This document shows positions 1 through 14,519 of a stretch of 64,000 nucleotides of DNA, piece by piece (the stretch's first letter is position 1; each line of letters starts with the position of its first letter). The notes under the pieces were generated by a model. It was not told where the DNA came from. It did no database searches and saw only the letters and a list, made by a program, of their open reading frames with translations. Source of the stretch: Poecilobothrus nobilitatus (lineage: Eukaryota; Arthropoda; Insecta; Diptera; Dolichopodidae); NCBI GenBank assembly GCA_947095535.1, contig OX352772.1:313668018-313732017 (forward strand), given 5' to 3'. The position numbers and the translations under genes are program-made.

Positions 1-805
1 ATTGTAACTAGTCTAAATGATACAAATAATTATCAAAATAAATTTCATAATTGTACATCTAATAATAATTGTAAAAATTCAATTTTAATTTCATCATCAT
101 CTAAAAATCATAAAACAGAAACAGAAAATTTTCATGTATACAATCAAAATAATGCAGATAATAATATTTTAGATAATGAATCATTTAAACCATCAAATTA
201 TTTTAATATAATTGAAAAATATGAAAATTATTCAACAACAACAGATAATCAAAATGAAAATTTATTACAACAAGATCAAAAAAATGATGAATGGAAACAA
301 TGGCAACAACAACAAGAAAAACAAAATCAAAAATCAAAATTTAAAATAAATACTGGTAATGAACTTTGGGACAGTTTAATAACAGAATGTTATACACATC
401 CAACATTTTCATGTTTACAAAAAAATATTTTTACATATTTAGATAAAACCTTAGAAATAAGTAATATTAATGTTACAAATCATTTATTATTTATTAAAAA
501 TAAAGTTGATTATAAAAAATATACAAGAGAAATAAATCAATCATATTATAAAAAACAAAATGAACAAAAACATCAACAACAACAAAATGAACAAGATTTA
601 CAAACAAAAGAAGTGAAAAGTTTTAAAGAAAAAAACAATAGAATTAATAATGACAATAATATTAACAATAATGATAATCAAAACATAAACAATGATAACA
701 ACAATCATAAAAATTATAATGAAATTAATGATATACAATATAATAATAATAATAATGAATATGATGATGAATCAGAAAATGAAATACCAGATGAAGGAAG
801 AGCTG
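1..805 (+). CDS. Osi2: Osi2-like gene, exon 1 (5' truncated by window edge)
   Basis: The frame is open from base 1 with no stop and no initiating ATG near the edge, so the exon or its predecessor continues upstream. It encodes the two-cysteine region (tgt codons at 388-390 and 412-414), preceded by Gln/Asn-rich sequence and followed by a stretch very rich in Asn, Asp and Glu. The donor is GT at 806-807 (gctg|gtaagt). It ends in phase 1, and the split codon GCT (Ala) is completed by exon 2. The Asn-rich part is probably a lineage-specific low-complexity expansion. Confidence 0.85.
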
Positions 806-3800
806 GTAAGTAAAACGTTTTTTTTTTTTTGTTATTTTATTCAAATTTTTTTTTTTTTATCATAAATATTATAAACATTTATAAATTTATATTAACCGAA
901 CTTGTATATATGTAATATTTATGTAAAGTCACTTCAAACAATAATAAAATATCTGATCAATGGTTGAGTGTTTTAATCGTCCACTTTTAAGTTGGGAAAC
1001 TTGGAATTAACACCCTGTTTCAAATCATATCTAAATAAATAACACAACTCCACATATACATAAAATTAATTAGAATATTATGACCACATCCTACCGCAAC
1101 TTATATCGATTTAAGCTAATGGTATTCAAAATTTAAAATATTTTTTGTACTAAATATGTTCAGTATTCTAAAAGAAATATCTAGCGTATCAAAACAAATT
1201 TATAAAACGTCAGATAAAATCAATATAACGAATTTAAAGTTAATAAAGGGTATACAGAAAATTTAAAACAATTATTTTTTTTTAGACAAATTAACTATAG
1301 TTTTAATGATAAGTCTAATGTAAAGCACATTTCGCCTGAAAAAATTACAACAATAAAGTTTAGAATTATTTTTATTTTTAATAACCAAAATATTGAAGGG
1401 AATAAAAATCTTTGCAGTATCTAATTTTAATAGATAGAAGAATTTTCGTAATCAAATATTCTTCTATACAAATATAAGAAAAAAAATTATTTAGAAAAAT
1501 TTTTATTATAAGTATAACGTCAAACGTTTTTATTATAAAAATTTGTCATAGAATCTTTAGACTTCGTTATCTCATTTAAAATAAACCACTCAGTCATCAT
1601 ATCTTATATACAAAACAATATACAGTACATGCAATGCATATCATCTTCAGTACTTCCTACCAATTTTTCATGATTTCATGTTTGTTTAATGTTTCGAGAT
1701 TTTATAATTAAACCAAGATTGAAAAATGAATTTACATATTAATTTTAATATATAATAATCGTTTTACCGCAGTCATTTTAAATCTAAAATTAAGAGCTGA
1801 AAATCGTGAATCGTGAATTTAAAACTACTTTGTTTGTTTTATTGAAAGCACTTACATTTTTTTTCTAAAATGTCTTTTTTTTAAACTAATTTTAGGTAAT
1901 TTTCTTCTTTATTAGTTTTTTAAATATCGTATATTTATATAAATAACATATTATATATTTTATAATTAATAAATATATTTAATTTTTAAAAAAAGTTCTG
2001 TTTTTTCATTCCATACATTTAACACAATTAAACTTTATAGCATTAATTATAAGTTAAGTTAAATTATTATTAATTTTTTATATAAATTAATTACAATATG
2101 ATGATTCTTATAATTTAAATTAATTATAGTATTTCTTTTTTCTTACAAACCTTTCATTAAAAAAATTATGTTTCTATTATATTTATTTCCATTTGTTCTT
2201 AGCGTAAAATTACAATATCAAAAAAATTACATTGGGAAAAAAACAAATAGAAATAGAAATAATTGTTTACAATCTTATGAAACTAATTAAATATTACAAA
2301 TTAAAAGACAACCACAAATAATTAAAAGAAAAATTATATTGTAATTTACCAGTTAAACAATTAATAAATAAAAAAAAACTACCGAAGAAAATTATTTAAA
2401 AAATTTTAATTGACTGTAATTTCATATTCAATCTTTTAAATGGAAATTAATTTTGAAAAATTGGTAAATTAGCGTAAAAGAAGAGTTACGAGTTACGTTT
2501 TATCAACACAATGAATAAAATACTTTGTATAATAAATTTACAAGTGATGATTTGTAAATTGAATAGAAAATTAAAAATTTTCAAATAAAAAATTAATTAG
2601 AATTGAACAATTAAAAAAAAAAAAATCATTGGTTTTTGAAAGATGATATGAAATTCATATATGTATATTAAAAATTAAATAATAAAAAACTTGCCATTAG
2701 TTAAAACTCTATACAAACAAATACTACAACACTTACTTATTAATTTAAAATTTATTTATAACTGCATTCTGCAGATATTTTGATTAATTTGATTGATAAA
2801 ATTTCAAAACAAAATTTGTTTATAAAAAGTTTCTCACTTAAGTCTTTCATTTAAAAAGATTGCTGTGAAAGATAATCAGGATTTTCTTTTGATATAATTT
2901 GCTAAAACATGAAAATTTCATTTTAATATTTGTTAAAATATTTTAATTTTCCGTAATTATATTTAAAAATTCAGTTAATAATTTTAATTATTCTCATAAG
3001 AATATTGAAAATATTATAATTAATTATTATTTAACATAAAAAAAAAATTAATTTTAAATAATTGAAAAAAACCATAATATAGAAATGTATTTAATTTTTT
3101 TTGTTTTGTCATTATTAGAGAATTTATCTTACGGTATTTAATTTCTTGAAAAAAAAAATATACACATGTTAAAACTATAAAAAACATATAAATATAATTT
3201 TTACAGTAGTTTCATACTTGGGAGGTACTTTTTTAAACAATGTATGTAAAAACAAAGTAATTACCTTGCATAAATAATTATAATTGCTGCACCTTTCTTA
3301 TTCTTGTTTTTTAAATTTTTTTAACTTAATAAATGACACTCCTTTTAAAATCAATTGATCAAATATTTTACAAAAATAATTATACTTTTTTTCATCTTAC
3401 TGAATATTGATTAGTAATATATGACACAAATATTTTATTTCGATAAATTTTAAGATATCCTGCACAATTTATTGGTTGAAATTTAAATTTGAAATTTTAT
3501 AATTAATTTCCTTCAGTTATAGCGAAAAAAAAAAATATTTTATCATAAAATTAAGATTTTCTTTAAAACAAAAACATTTAATTTATTCTTTTATTTTAGC
3601 TGAATCACCAATTGAAGAAGTTACGAATGCCCTTTATGACAAATCAATTAAATTCGCTATGACACATGATATTGAATTAAAAATGCCGGAAATGATGTTT
3701 AATGGTGCTACATTTCGTGTATCACCAAGATCAATTGAAGGAAATGGTGCTATTGTTAAATTGGAATTAATACCAAAACAAGAAATTGAATTACGTGAAA

Positions 3801-6800
3801 GTGGTAGAATATTTAAAAAGAAAATTCGTAAGTTAATCTATAAATAATAATTAAACAAATCTTACAAATGAAAATTTTTAAATATATATATATACGTTTT
3901 TTTTATTTTGTTGTTAACAGAAAATTTTTTAAAAAATAAATTATTATTATCGTTCATTGCGATCGTTTTAATTATTAAATTAATTAAAATTAAATTATTC
4001 TGGTTATTACCATTGGTTATTGGTATTGGTGCAGCTAAAAAACTTTTACTTAAAGTTTTATTATTCTTTTTCCCAGCATTAGCACATATATTTAAATTAT
4101 GTCATTATTATCATAATAATTATCATCAAACAAAATATTATCATCATCATCATTTAATAAATCATCATCATTCAGTAAGTACTTATATTTTTTTTATTTT
4201 TAAAATAATTATATTTTAATTACTTTATTATTTCAATGTTATGGTAGACACTTTAGCATTTTTTATCAACATTTCTTGACACAGATAAATCTGTCATTTA
4301 AAATGTTTTAAAATAATAATCTTACATTACAACATAGTAGTTATTTATTAGAACATTTCAAATAGTTGGCTATAGGTTATAACAAGTTCTGTAAATAATT
4401 TTTTAGTCTTGAATAATTATTTTTGGTAAGTTAAGTTGTTCAAAAAAATTTCCAGACTGCAGAGTAAATGTCAATAAAAATTTCAATCTTAAAATTTAAA
4501 TTTAAATTTTCAAACTCAAATACAAAACTTCATAAATTCATGAAATTAATGAAAAAAAAAAATATAAATTTAAAAAAAAAAAACAATTGTAAACTACCCT
4601 TTTTAATAAATTTTACAAACTTTGTTTTAACATTGTTTGGTTATGTTATTGGCCACAAATATCTTTAAAAAAAAAAGCTATTAAAAAATTACAGCTTTTA
4701 ATTTAACTTAATGTTCAATAAACATATTAAAATTGATTTAAAATCTGCCTACTACAAAATTCTATATTGATTGCATTATTTTATATAAAAAAATCTGATC
4801 AAATTTTGAAAATTTTTCTAATATAAACTATATTTTTTTTATACTATAGGATATTTTTAATAATATACAAGAATTTCCTTTTAAATTAGTTACATTTTAA
4901 AATTTTTCATTAATATACTGTAACAGATTCCCCGCCAAATAAAAAAATCGACCATTAATCAATAAAATTAAAAAATTATAATACACAAAGCAGAAAAGGC
5001 AAACGGCCAATCAATCTGCCAGTAAAATAACTAAATTAAAATTATTCTGATAAAATATGTGTGTTAGTTGGTATTGGCAACATGTTGATTCGTGAATGTT
5101 CCTAGTTTTAATGCTTTAGGCCGCAAATTAATCCAACAAGAATCGAAAATTATCAAAAATAATCTTACATTGATTATTTAAGATTTGATGAGTTTTAAAA
5201 TTAAAAAAAAAAATTATGATGATTTCATATTATACTTTTAGGTATACTCTAATTTAGGTACATTGTCTGATTTTTTTCAAAGTTTACTTAAAGATATCTT
5301 GGTTCACGTGATAAAACGCTATATATGTCTAACTAAGCGATGAGGGCACTAAGGGCTTCAAAAAGCCTTTTGAAAATTTATGGGGGCAACAAACTTAAAG
5401 AGCCGTAGCACATACATTTGTGGAACTATGAATCAATCGAAACTGTTGAATATTTTCTAATATTATACAAGTCTTTAGAAAAGGGGTCGTAGTTCCACAA
5501 ATGTAGGTGCTACGGCTCTTTAAATAAGTTGCCCCTATATATTTTAAAAAGGGTTTTTGAAGCCTTTATTGTTGCCATCGCTTAGTCCAACGCATATAGC
5601 GTTCCAATGAGAACCAGCAAATCCATGAGATCCAAAAAGATCCTGCAATATACCTAAAGTAAAGCATATTCATATCATTAACTCATAACATAACTCAAAT
5701 TTATCAATTATAGTAACACCTTAAGATGTATTAAAATTTTTATTATTACCGAACACCCAGTTAACATTTCACTATAATTAATATAATTTCAAATGTTATA
5801 ATTTCACAAAATCTATTTTTTGTAAAAAATACAAATTGGGGTTTTTATTGATCTAAAATTAAAATTTCAAATCATCATATTAACATTATTCAAAAAAGAA
5901 AAAAATGGCAATACCAAAAGCAACAACAAAAGAAAATTATTTTACCCAATCATAATACAATTGTTATTATTGTTATTTTTGTTTTCCGTTAAGAAAGTGT
6001 TAAATTACACTTTTATAAAAATTCACCTCATGCTAATAAAATTCAAAATAATAAAACTTACATAGTTGATTTAAATATACAAAAAAAAAAAAAAATCATT
6101 TTATTTTTTATACATATATATTTTTTTATTTATCAATAAAAGCCTATAATATAACTCGTATCACTCAGATATTCAATTTTGGTGAGAAGGTGAATAAAAC
6201 AAAACATAATGGAAAATATAATATTAAAAAAAAAAAAAAAATCGTAAAAATTTTAAACGATTAATAATTCAGGTCATTGGCTCTTTTTTCGGCAAATTTT
6301 TTTTTTTTGCTTTTTTTTTTACCCACCTATGTAAAACACATAAATAACGCATGATAATATTTATAGAATCATATTCCAAAAACTCATTAATACAAAATTG
6401 TCTATAAATATTTTCTAAACATTAAAATAGTCATAATATTATAACGTATTGATGAACAATTGAATGATTTTTTGGTAATAATATGATAAGTACATGTATA
6501 TGTGTATATATGTACATTGCATGTACACCCAAAAACTATATCTGTCAAACTGAAAAAACATAACGGTCAATTAATAATAAAACGAACAAAAATAGTATAG
6601 TGAGTCAAATATAAATAACTTTTCATATGATGTACAGGTGATAAAATATCAGTATATGTGTATGTGTGTGTGTGTGTATGTGTGTGTGTGTATGTGTGTG
6701 TGTCTGTTGATCGAACAAACCCACCGCACCTTTTATTTATTGTTATTTATTTTTTTTTTCTCTTTTGGATGATGATTTTTAAGTGAAAGTTTTTTTTTTC

Positions 6801-9800
6801 TTTTTTTTTTTTTATTTCTTTTTAAAGAAAAGAAATTACAAATAAAATTTTTTTTTTTGAAATTGTCCATAAAAAAATTTATTTTTCATGTTTCATCAAT
6901 GAAATTTGTTTTAAAGGTTTTTTTTCTTTTTATTTTTTTTGTGTTAACAAAATCATGACAGAATTTTCTCACTACCTTTAAATTTAACTTAAATTTTAAA
7001 TCCGTTTAAAACAAAATTAAATTGTATGGAACAAGAAAGACAAACATCAAATGAACGGACTTAAAATTTTTGAAATTCAATGCCAAATGATTGCACATAC
7101 CTTAGTATATCTAATCTGAGAATTATAACAAATCTTTTTTATATACCTAATATGTAATTTTGTTACCTTTATTGTCAACATGATTCAAATTCATTCTGTT
7201 AGTTTAAAATTTGGTCAAAAAAAAAAATTAATAAATTTTTAGACCATAAAAATTTAATTCTCAGACTCATGAAGTATGGATACAATGACAATTATTTAAG
7301 GTTTTTTTTTTTTTGTGTTTTTTTTCCTTTAAAGTAATTTTTTTTTTTTAATTGAAAGTAAAAAAAAAAAAACAGTCAATGAAAAATAAAAGTTTTTGTC
7401 AAATTTTCACTTTTTCTGTAATTATTTGATTTTTTTTTTTTGTTTTTTCATTCAACATTGCTCTCTTCGAATATAAACTAAAAATTATTTTCACTTTCAT
7501 TTTACAATTTTTCAGACACCTGTTTGGCCTAATGAATATTCTGTAACATTACCAAATGGACCAGAACTAATATTTACACAACCACCAAAATCAGTACCAC
7601 ATCACGAATATGGTCCACCACCACATGGTGAACATTATGATAATTGGGAATCATCTGGACCTGGATTAGGATCAGAGTAAGTATCAAAAGAAAGATAGTT
7701 GTTTATTTTATGTTAATAAAATTTACTGATCTTTTAATTGCATTTCAATTCTAATCTGAAGATAGCTTTTGCGTCTTCCTATTATATTAAGGAAATTTCA
7801 ATAGTTTTGAGTGGTCTTTTAGGTATGCTTAGAAAAAAAATTGATTTTTAATAGACTATAAAAATTTTATTTGAAAAAAAATGTAAAATCTATAAAACAT
7901 GTATTTTGATTATACATGAACAATGAGGGCGATGACTTAACTTCCACAGGCATAAATTTCATGGAGCTTATGTTCTCTTAAATATACTGAAGTTTCATGG
8001 AAGTAAAATCCATTTTTAATTGGACTTAAGTTACATTAAAATAGAGACAAAAATTCCATTGAAATTATGACCAAGTAAGATACAAGTTCTATTAAAATTA
8101 TGAACATTCTGTTTGAGTCATAAATTCCATTGAAAGATATATATGATATATATATATATATATATAGATACAATATGTATGTGGATATATGAAACTTTAC
8201 CGAAAAAATACCGGCTGTTACAAAATCAGCATTGCTCCATTTTCCAGAATAGAAATATATATATGCATATGCGAAATTCTCAATTAGGAGGAAATTTAGA
8301 GTTAGCTTCAAAATCAGCGAATTTATTTTTTCCAGAACATTTATATGCGAGATTTTAAATTGGGAGCAATTTAAGAGTTTAATTCTTGTAAAGGGTATAA
8401 CGCAGATTTTACAACCAACCCAAAAATCCTACCTAATTATTTTTTTACATATATATTAGAAAAGTGAAACTTATTGCCATTTTGTTTGATATATAATTTC
8501 CAACAAAAAAGTGCGGAACTTATGGATATTATTTTTGTACTTTAACTTCCAAAAAGTGGAACATGGAAATTAATTCCATTTAATAGGACTTTAATTCCAT
8601 GGAACTTGTGTCTATCGAAATTAAATTAGCCTTCCGAAAAATCCTCTGAGTTAAAAAAAAAAATAATAAATTAATTTGACTGTAAGTATAACGCTGTGAC
8701 TGTAACGCTTTGGAATAAAAACTTATTCTAACACTCAGTTAAATAATAATGAATTTAAAATAATGATAAACAAATTTGAACTTATTCTAAACTTAATTGT
8801 AATATTATTTATTTTTACATTAAAATTAATAAAGTTTTCCCCCAAGTGTCACTTATGATTATTTTAATTTTCTATTTTCTCCTTTCTTCTTAAGTTGTCA
8901 TCTCCACAATATATCCATAAATTTTTGATCTCCTTGATTTGTAAGATTTTACTTAATAAACTTATCTTCATCTAAAATTACAACATTGAATCGGGCATTA
9001 TACCTACTTTATGCTGCATATAATGACTCAGAAACTTGGATGACAATAGAAAGGGGTTTATCTTTTTTTAACGTAAACTTAAAAAGAAATATTTTGATAT
9101 CTTTCCTAAGATTTTGTCAATTATATATATGATGGAATAGAGTATACGTCTATCTCAGAATTCTGATCCGTTGATCTGAAGCTGCTCTGCATATTTTTGG
9201 AAGTACCTTACTAGAAGGTCTTAAATTTGATTATAACACCTAAAATATAAGCCAATCAGCATAAAATTGAACTATGATTTTAAAATATTTGGTGATTTAT
9301 TGGTTCATCATCACTGATAATTTTTTCCGCTTTAAAATACGAAAGAGATTTATATAAGAATTTTATTTGACATAATGTTTTCTTAATTCGTACATATTTG
9401 AAGTAGATCTGCAAATATCAAGAAAGTAGATCTGAAAGTGTTGCATATTCATTCCCTACCTGAGATTTTCAGGGAATCAAAATTTTTGAAAAAGTTTTGA
9501 AAGTTATTGGAGGCAATATTTGACAGATTTAAAGTTTTAAAGCATCCCAACAAAATTGTAATAACATCAACTGTCACTAACAAAAGTATTTTCCTTAACA
9601 AAACATCATTTTATTTGAAGTCCAGAATTGAAAACTATTAATAAATATTATACAAATAAAGTTTGGAAAGAACTGGTCCGTTAGAATTTTGGATACTTAA
9701 GCATTAATTCCAAATTTTTAAAATATGAACTCTCCTAAAATAAAACAACAATATTATTAATATTTGTGGTATTTCTAGATTTTAAGGTTGTCTAAGAAAG

Positions 9801-12800
9801 GTTCTAAACTCAATAAATAATTATGTTAAACAAAAAAAACCTTTTGATTTTATTAAGATTCGAACCAGATTTGTATAATAAAACTTTTTCATTTTTAAAT
9901 TATATAGTGTAGCGAAAAATATTAACTTTGTATAAAAACATAAGAATAAAAGAGTTTACTAAACATTCGCTATTTAACTTTTCAGATATCTCGCTGATAA
10001 TATACACAGAAATGGTCAAGCTGATGGAAACTATTTTAAACCAAAACTAGAAGATGAAGATGATATAAAATCATGGGGATTATTTAATAGTTTATCTGGG
10101 ACGACAATACCACCACCAACTAGTCAAAGTTATAAAATTAATCCATTTATAACAAAACAACACCAAAGGTATATTATTATAGTTCTTCGTAGACAATAGT
10201 CCTTCTAAAACTTACGTTTTATTGTTTTAAAATTATAATTTAAAAAAATATTTTTTTTTTTTATGAAATTTAACAGTATAATTAATCAAAAACTTCGAGG
10301 CGCTGGTATTGTTAATGGTGGTAACCCATTATATGTAACACCTTTTAAAAGAGTTCACCATATATCAACTCATAAAACTGCTCCGCCACCTCCTATAAAC
10401 TTAGTAACTGCACCAATACCAAATGCAGCACATATTGCAGCACAATATGATCCAGCTTTACATCAACATGCGGTAAGTTAAAGAAAATTTTTTTTATGTT
10501 ATCTTCAAATGAACATTAATTACATATTAATACAAAGAAAAAATTGTTTATAGAACTTGTAATGAAATTAATTACAACCCAATTTTTCTTTAAAATTTTT
10601 TAAGATACATATGTATATAATTGCTTAAGCTTAAGTTTAGCTTTACAGTTTAAAATTTCCAGAATTTATTAAATTTTTAAGTATTAGATTTATGATGAAT
10701 CTAAAAAGCTAATATAAGAATCCTAATATTACTATCGAAATACATGAATTATTATGGAAAATGAGTTCAAAGCGGCAAAATTATGCTAATAGTAAAGTGG
10801 AAGCATTTTAATAGTGAACATGGATCTTTTTTTCATCCCTTATCCCATTCGGGTGTGGACCAAGATGATAGCAATTTTGATTTTGTCTATAGCTGATTTA
10901 AACAGTGATTTCGTATTCTTTGTTGAACCATTAACTTAAGTTTATAAGCCAAGATATTCTTCTTCTGCCTAGACCTCGCTTTCTTTCAGTTTTCCGAAAA
11001 TAATACACATCTCTGCATTTCTCGAAATGATTTCAAGGTATTATAATTTTCTAGTTTTTACTGTGGCTTTAAACACCCAATTTTTAAATTTATAATACAC
11101 TATAATAAAGAATATACTTAAAATGTAAACCAAAAAGAAATTATATTTAATAAAAGATATTTGGGGTTAAAAATAGTTTTTATTTTAAATATTTTGGATT
11201 TACTCTTACACTTTTTAAAAAAACGCTAAAAATTATTATTTCTGACCGAGTTCAAAAATATGTAATCACGTTGGACTTTATAGTTAATTACAAATTCAGA
11301 ATTAGGATTTTTCTGCGATAGTACTGTATAGTTAGTTTTAACAAGTACCAGCTGTTACATCACAATACATATACATATATATATGGGAAAAAGGGTATAA
11401 CCCTGATTTTGTAACCATAAATTGCATTTTTTTAGTTTTATGATTATGGTTTATATGTTCAATATAAATAATTATAAAACTGATAATATCACGGTAAACA
11501 TCTTTTCTAGAATATGTTTCTATAGGCAAAAGAAAATGCAACCAAATGCAAAACAAGTACTAACTTTCTTGAACACAATGGAATATTTAATTTGTAATAG
11601 TTTTTGTTTTTTATCCTTACTCCTCTTGATAGCATAGGACCTCCATTTAATATTTTCATCGTAGGGCGCAGCTATTGTTTTGGTATTTTCTCATGATATG
11701 CTAATCTTAATTAGCTTCAGAAGAATTGTTCGTCACCATGTGTTTTTCGGTAAATGGTATCTTCTAATGTCTTACGGCTTGCACTATAGGGCAATTGCCG
11801 CTATGTATTCTGTTTGTTTTCTAAGCGTGTGCTCTATTTAAACTTGCGATAGTAACCCATACATATTTTTATTGTATATGTTATGTATATAATAGTAAAC
11901 ATATTAAAAATTATATAAGTCTCCCGTTACAAAATTAAATTTACTAATTATGTAATTAATTTTTTCTATATTTCTTTTTTCTTTTTAAGCTTTCATTAAT
12001 TGAATAAATTGATTTATAATTTTTAAAAGCCACAACTTTTCAAATTTTTTAAAAGAAATTTATACCACCTTTTCTAAAATTTAAAAAGGAAATATCTCCA
12101 CTAAATTTTATGTGGACTTATTTCCCACTGTTATTGGGAATTAAGTTCACATCGATTTAATAGAAATATTTCCCACATAAGTAATGTTAATTACCATGTG
12201 GAGTTAATGTCATGTGGTGTTATTTCCCTTTGCTTAACTTTTTAGGTTACTTGTATTACACATAGACAAAAAACCAATTTTAAAAATAAATTCAAAAATT
12301 TTTATATTAAACAAAAGTGACATGCTGCGGATCGAAGTAATAGGAAAACTCTTTAAATAACCAATTAGAAAATAATAATTATTCTTCTAATATTTAAATA
12401 AAATATTGTGACTTGATGTTTATTTTTTGAAAATTTCTATTTACTTTTCTTTTTCATTTCTTTTTAATTTTATATTCTAAACAAAAGTTATAGTTAAAAG
12501 TACATTATGTACATTGTGTACAACACTTACCATTATTATTCAAAGATTTTGCGTTAGTGGATATCGTATATGCTAATAAAGATACGTTGAATTTTCATTC
12601 GACCATAAGAATTTTTTTTTTTTTTTAGGTTATTCAAATAAAATAAATAATTAAAAATTGAATTTCTATTAGTAACAAACAGGTACTAATCATAATATAA
12701 ATGAGGTGAAAATTAATTTTTTTTATTTGTACATACTGTTGTTGTTAAGTAAATTTTTTTCTTCAAACAAGCCACAAAATAAATTGAACTTTATGATATT

Positions 12801-12963
12801 TAACACTTTCATTATCATATACTGATAGATGAATACAAGTTATACATTTTGATACTAAAGATAATTTGTCATCATAAGTTATGAAAAATTTTTAAGTTAA
12901 AGTGAAATGAATTGTGAATAAATTATAAATTTGAATATAAAAAGAACACTAATAAATTTCCAC

Positions 12964-13003
<40 letters not shown>

Positions 13004-14462
13004 CATATATATGTACATATTAATTTTTGTTTTGTAGGTGTTAAAGATCTACATAATAAACACTTTTAGAAAAGCAAAAGTTTTTTTTCTGTAGTAACAA
13101 ATCTTTTGCACTTTTAAAATTTTTGATTTTCTACAGATTTTAAATAGAAACTAAAGATAATTATTTTTGAGTTATTATTTTTACAATATAACATTTCAGT
13201 TGAATAGCAGCTCCCGTAATTTCCATTTAAAAATGGTAATTAATTTTCTTTTTGAATAAAATTCTTCTAAAATAAAAATAAAAAAAAAACTCTTCTGCTT
13301 TTACTCTTTAATTTTTACTATTACATATATCTAATTGAGAAGACAATTCAAAAATAAAAAGACTAAAAATTGGACAAAAAAAAAACATCTAAAAAAATGT
13401 TTCTAAGCAATTATTAATTTTTTTTATTTTATATCAATCTAAAGATATATATATAGTATCAATACTATCGATAAAATATATACATATTATGTATATCCTT
13501 TAGACATTTGATTTTATGATTTCATCAGGGATTTCATTGAAGAATGACAGGTTTTAACTGAAAGCCTGGCGTCATAAGCACTGTATTATTGGTAAATTTT
13601 TTCTGAACTAGTTAATATCTTCATAATCTATATAACATAATTTAAAATCTCCTTTATTGTCAATTATATTGTTTATTTATTTTTTAGTTTATTTCCCTGT
13701 CACTTAAATGTGACAAGGAAATTAAAAAATCTTTCCTTTTCAGACGTGTCTGAAAATGTCATAATGGGGAATTATCATAATGAAGAGTGATATTCGAACT
13801 CACATAACTTCGGTTTTTACAGTGTATTTTATACGCTCTTACCTACTAGGCCACCGATACTCTCAATTTTGAGTTGAGAGTCAAATATATAATTTGACTA
13901 AAATTCATATAAACTGACAAGTGTTTTCACCTAAATTGACAAATGATAATATAATTCAGTCACATGTCACTTACTATAAAATTACCATAACTTTAATTAG
14001 TTCTTACAAGCTAAAATTATTTATATAAAGTACAGATCATGTTTGTTTGTCCTCTATACTTTGCTATATTTACTCTAAGCCTCTGAGGATAATTTTATTT
14101 TGTCACTTCGTTAATCTTTTTGAACTAACATGAAGCCTTCAAATTTTGTAAATGTAATGTTTCTTAACAAAAGAGTTGACTGTAATAACACAACCGTTAA
14201 ATTCATTAACTCGAATAATGTCGTTTATGTCATTTTAGTAGTAGAGTAGTTTATAAGGTTTTAAGCCCACACTTCCTTCTAATTATACACGTGTATTTGA
14301 ATTATAAAGCAAAGTAAAATGACAACAGAAAAACAAAAAGAAAAAAAATACAGTACACTGGTATGGGGATTCAAATCAACTTCTTTCTGTTTATCAATGT
14401 GTTATTCAACAATTTTGCATATTTCATACTTATGACTTTTATTTTACTTTATATATATATAC

Positions 14463-14519
<57 letters not shown>

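Larger units (their letters stand above)
4175..7515 (+). other. Intron 3 of the Osi2-like gene
   Basis: GT-AG intron of about 3.3 kb. It contains the foldback element at about 5252-5658 and a (TG)n tract at about 6655-6705; the rest is AT-rich low-complexity sequence. Confidence 0.75.

Noticed and set aside
4468..4668. 66-codon ORF in intron 3
   Set aside because: Lys/Asn/Phe-rich, no splice context and no domain; expected by chance in AT-rich DNA.
12085..12240. Possible small inverted-repeat element (words ggaaata and ccacat in both orientations)
   Set aside because: The arms match only in scattered short words, and no ends or target duplication could be defined.
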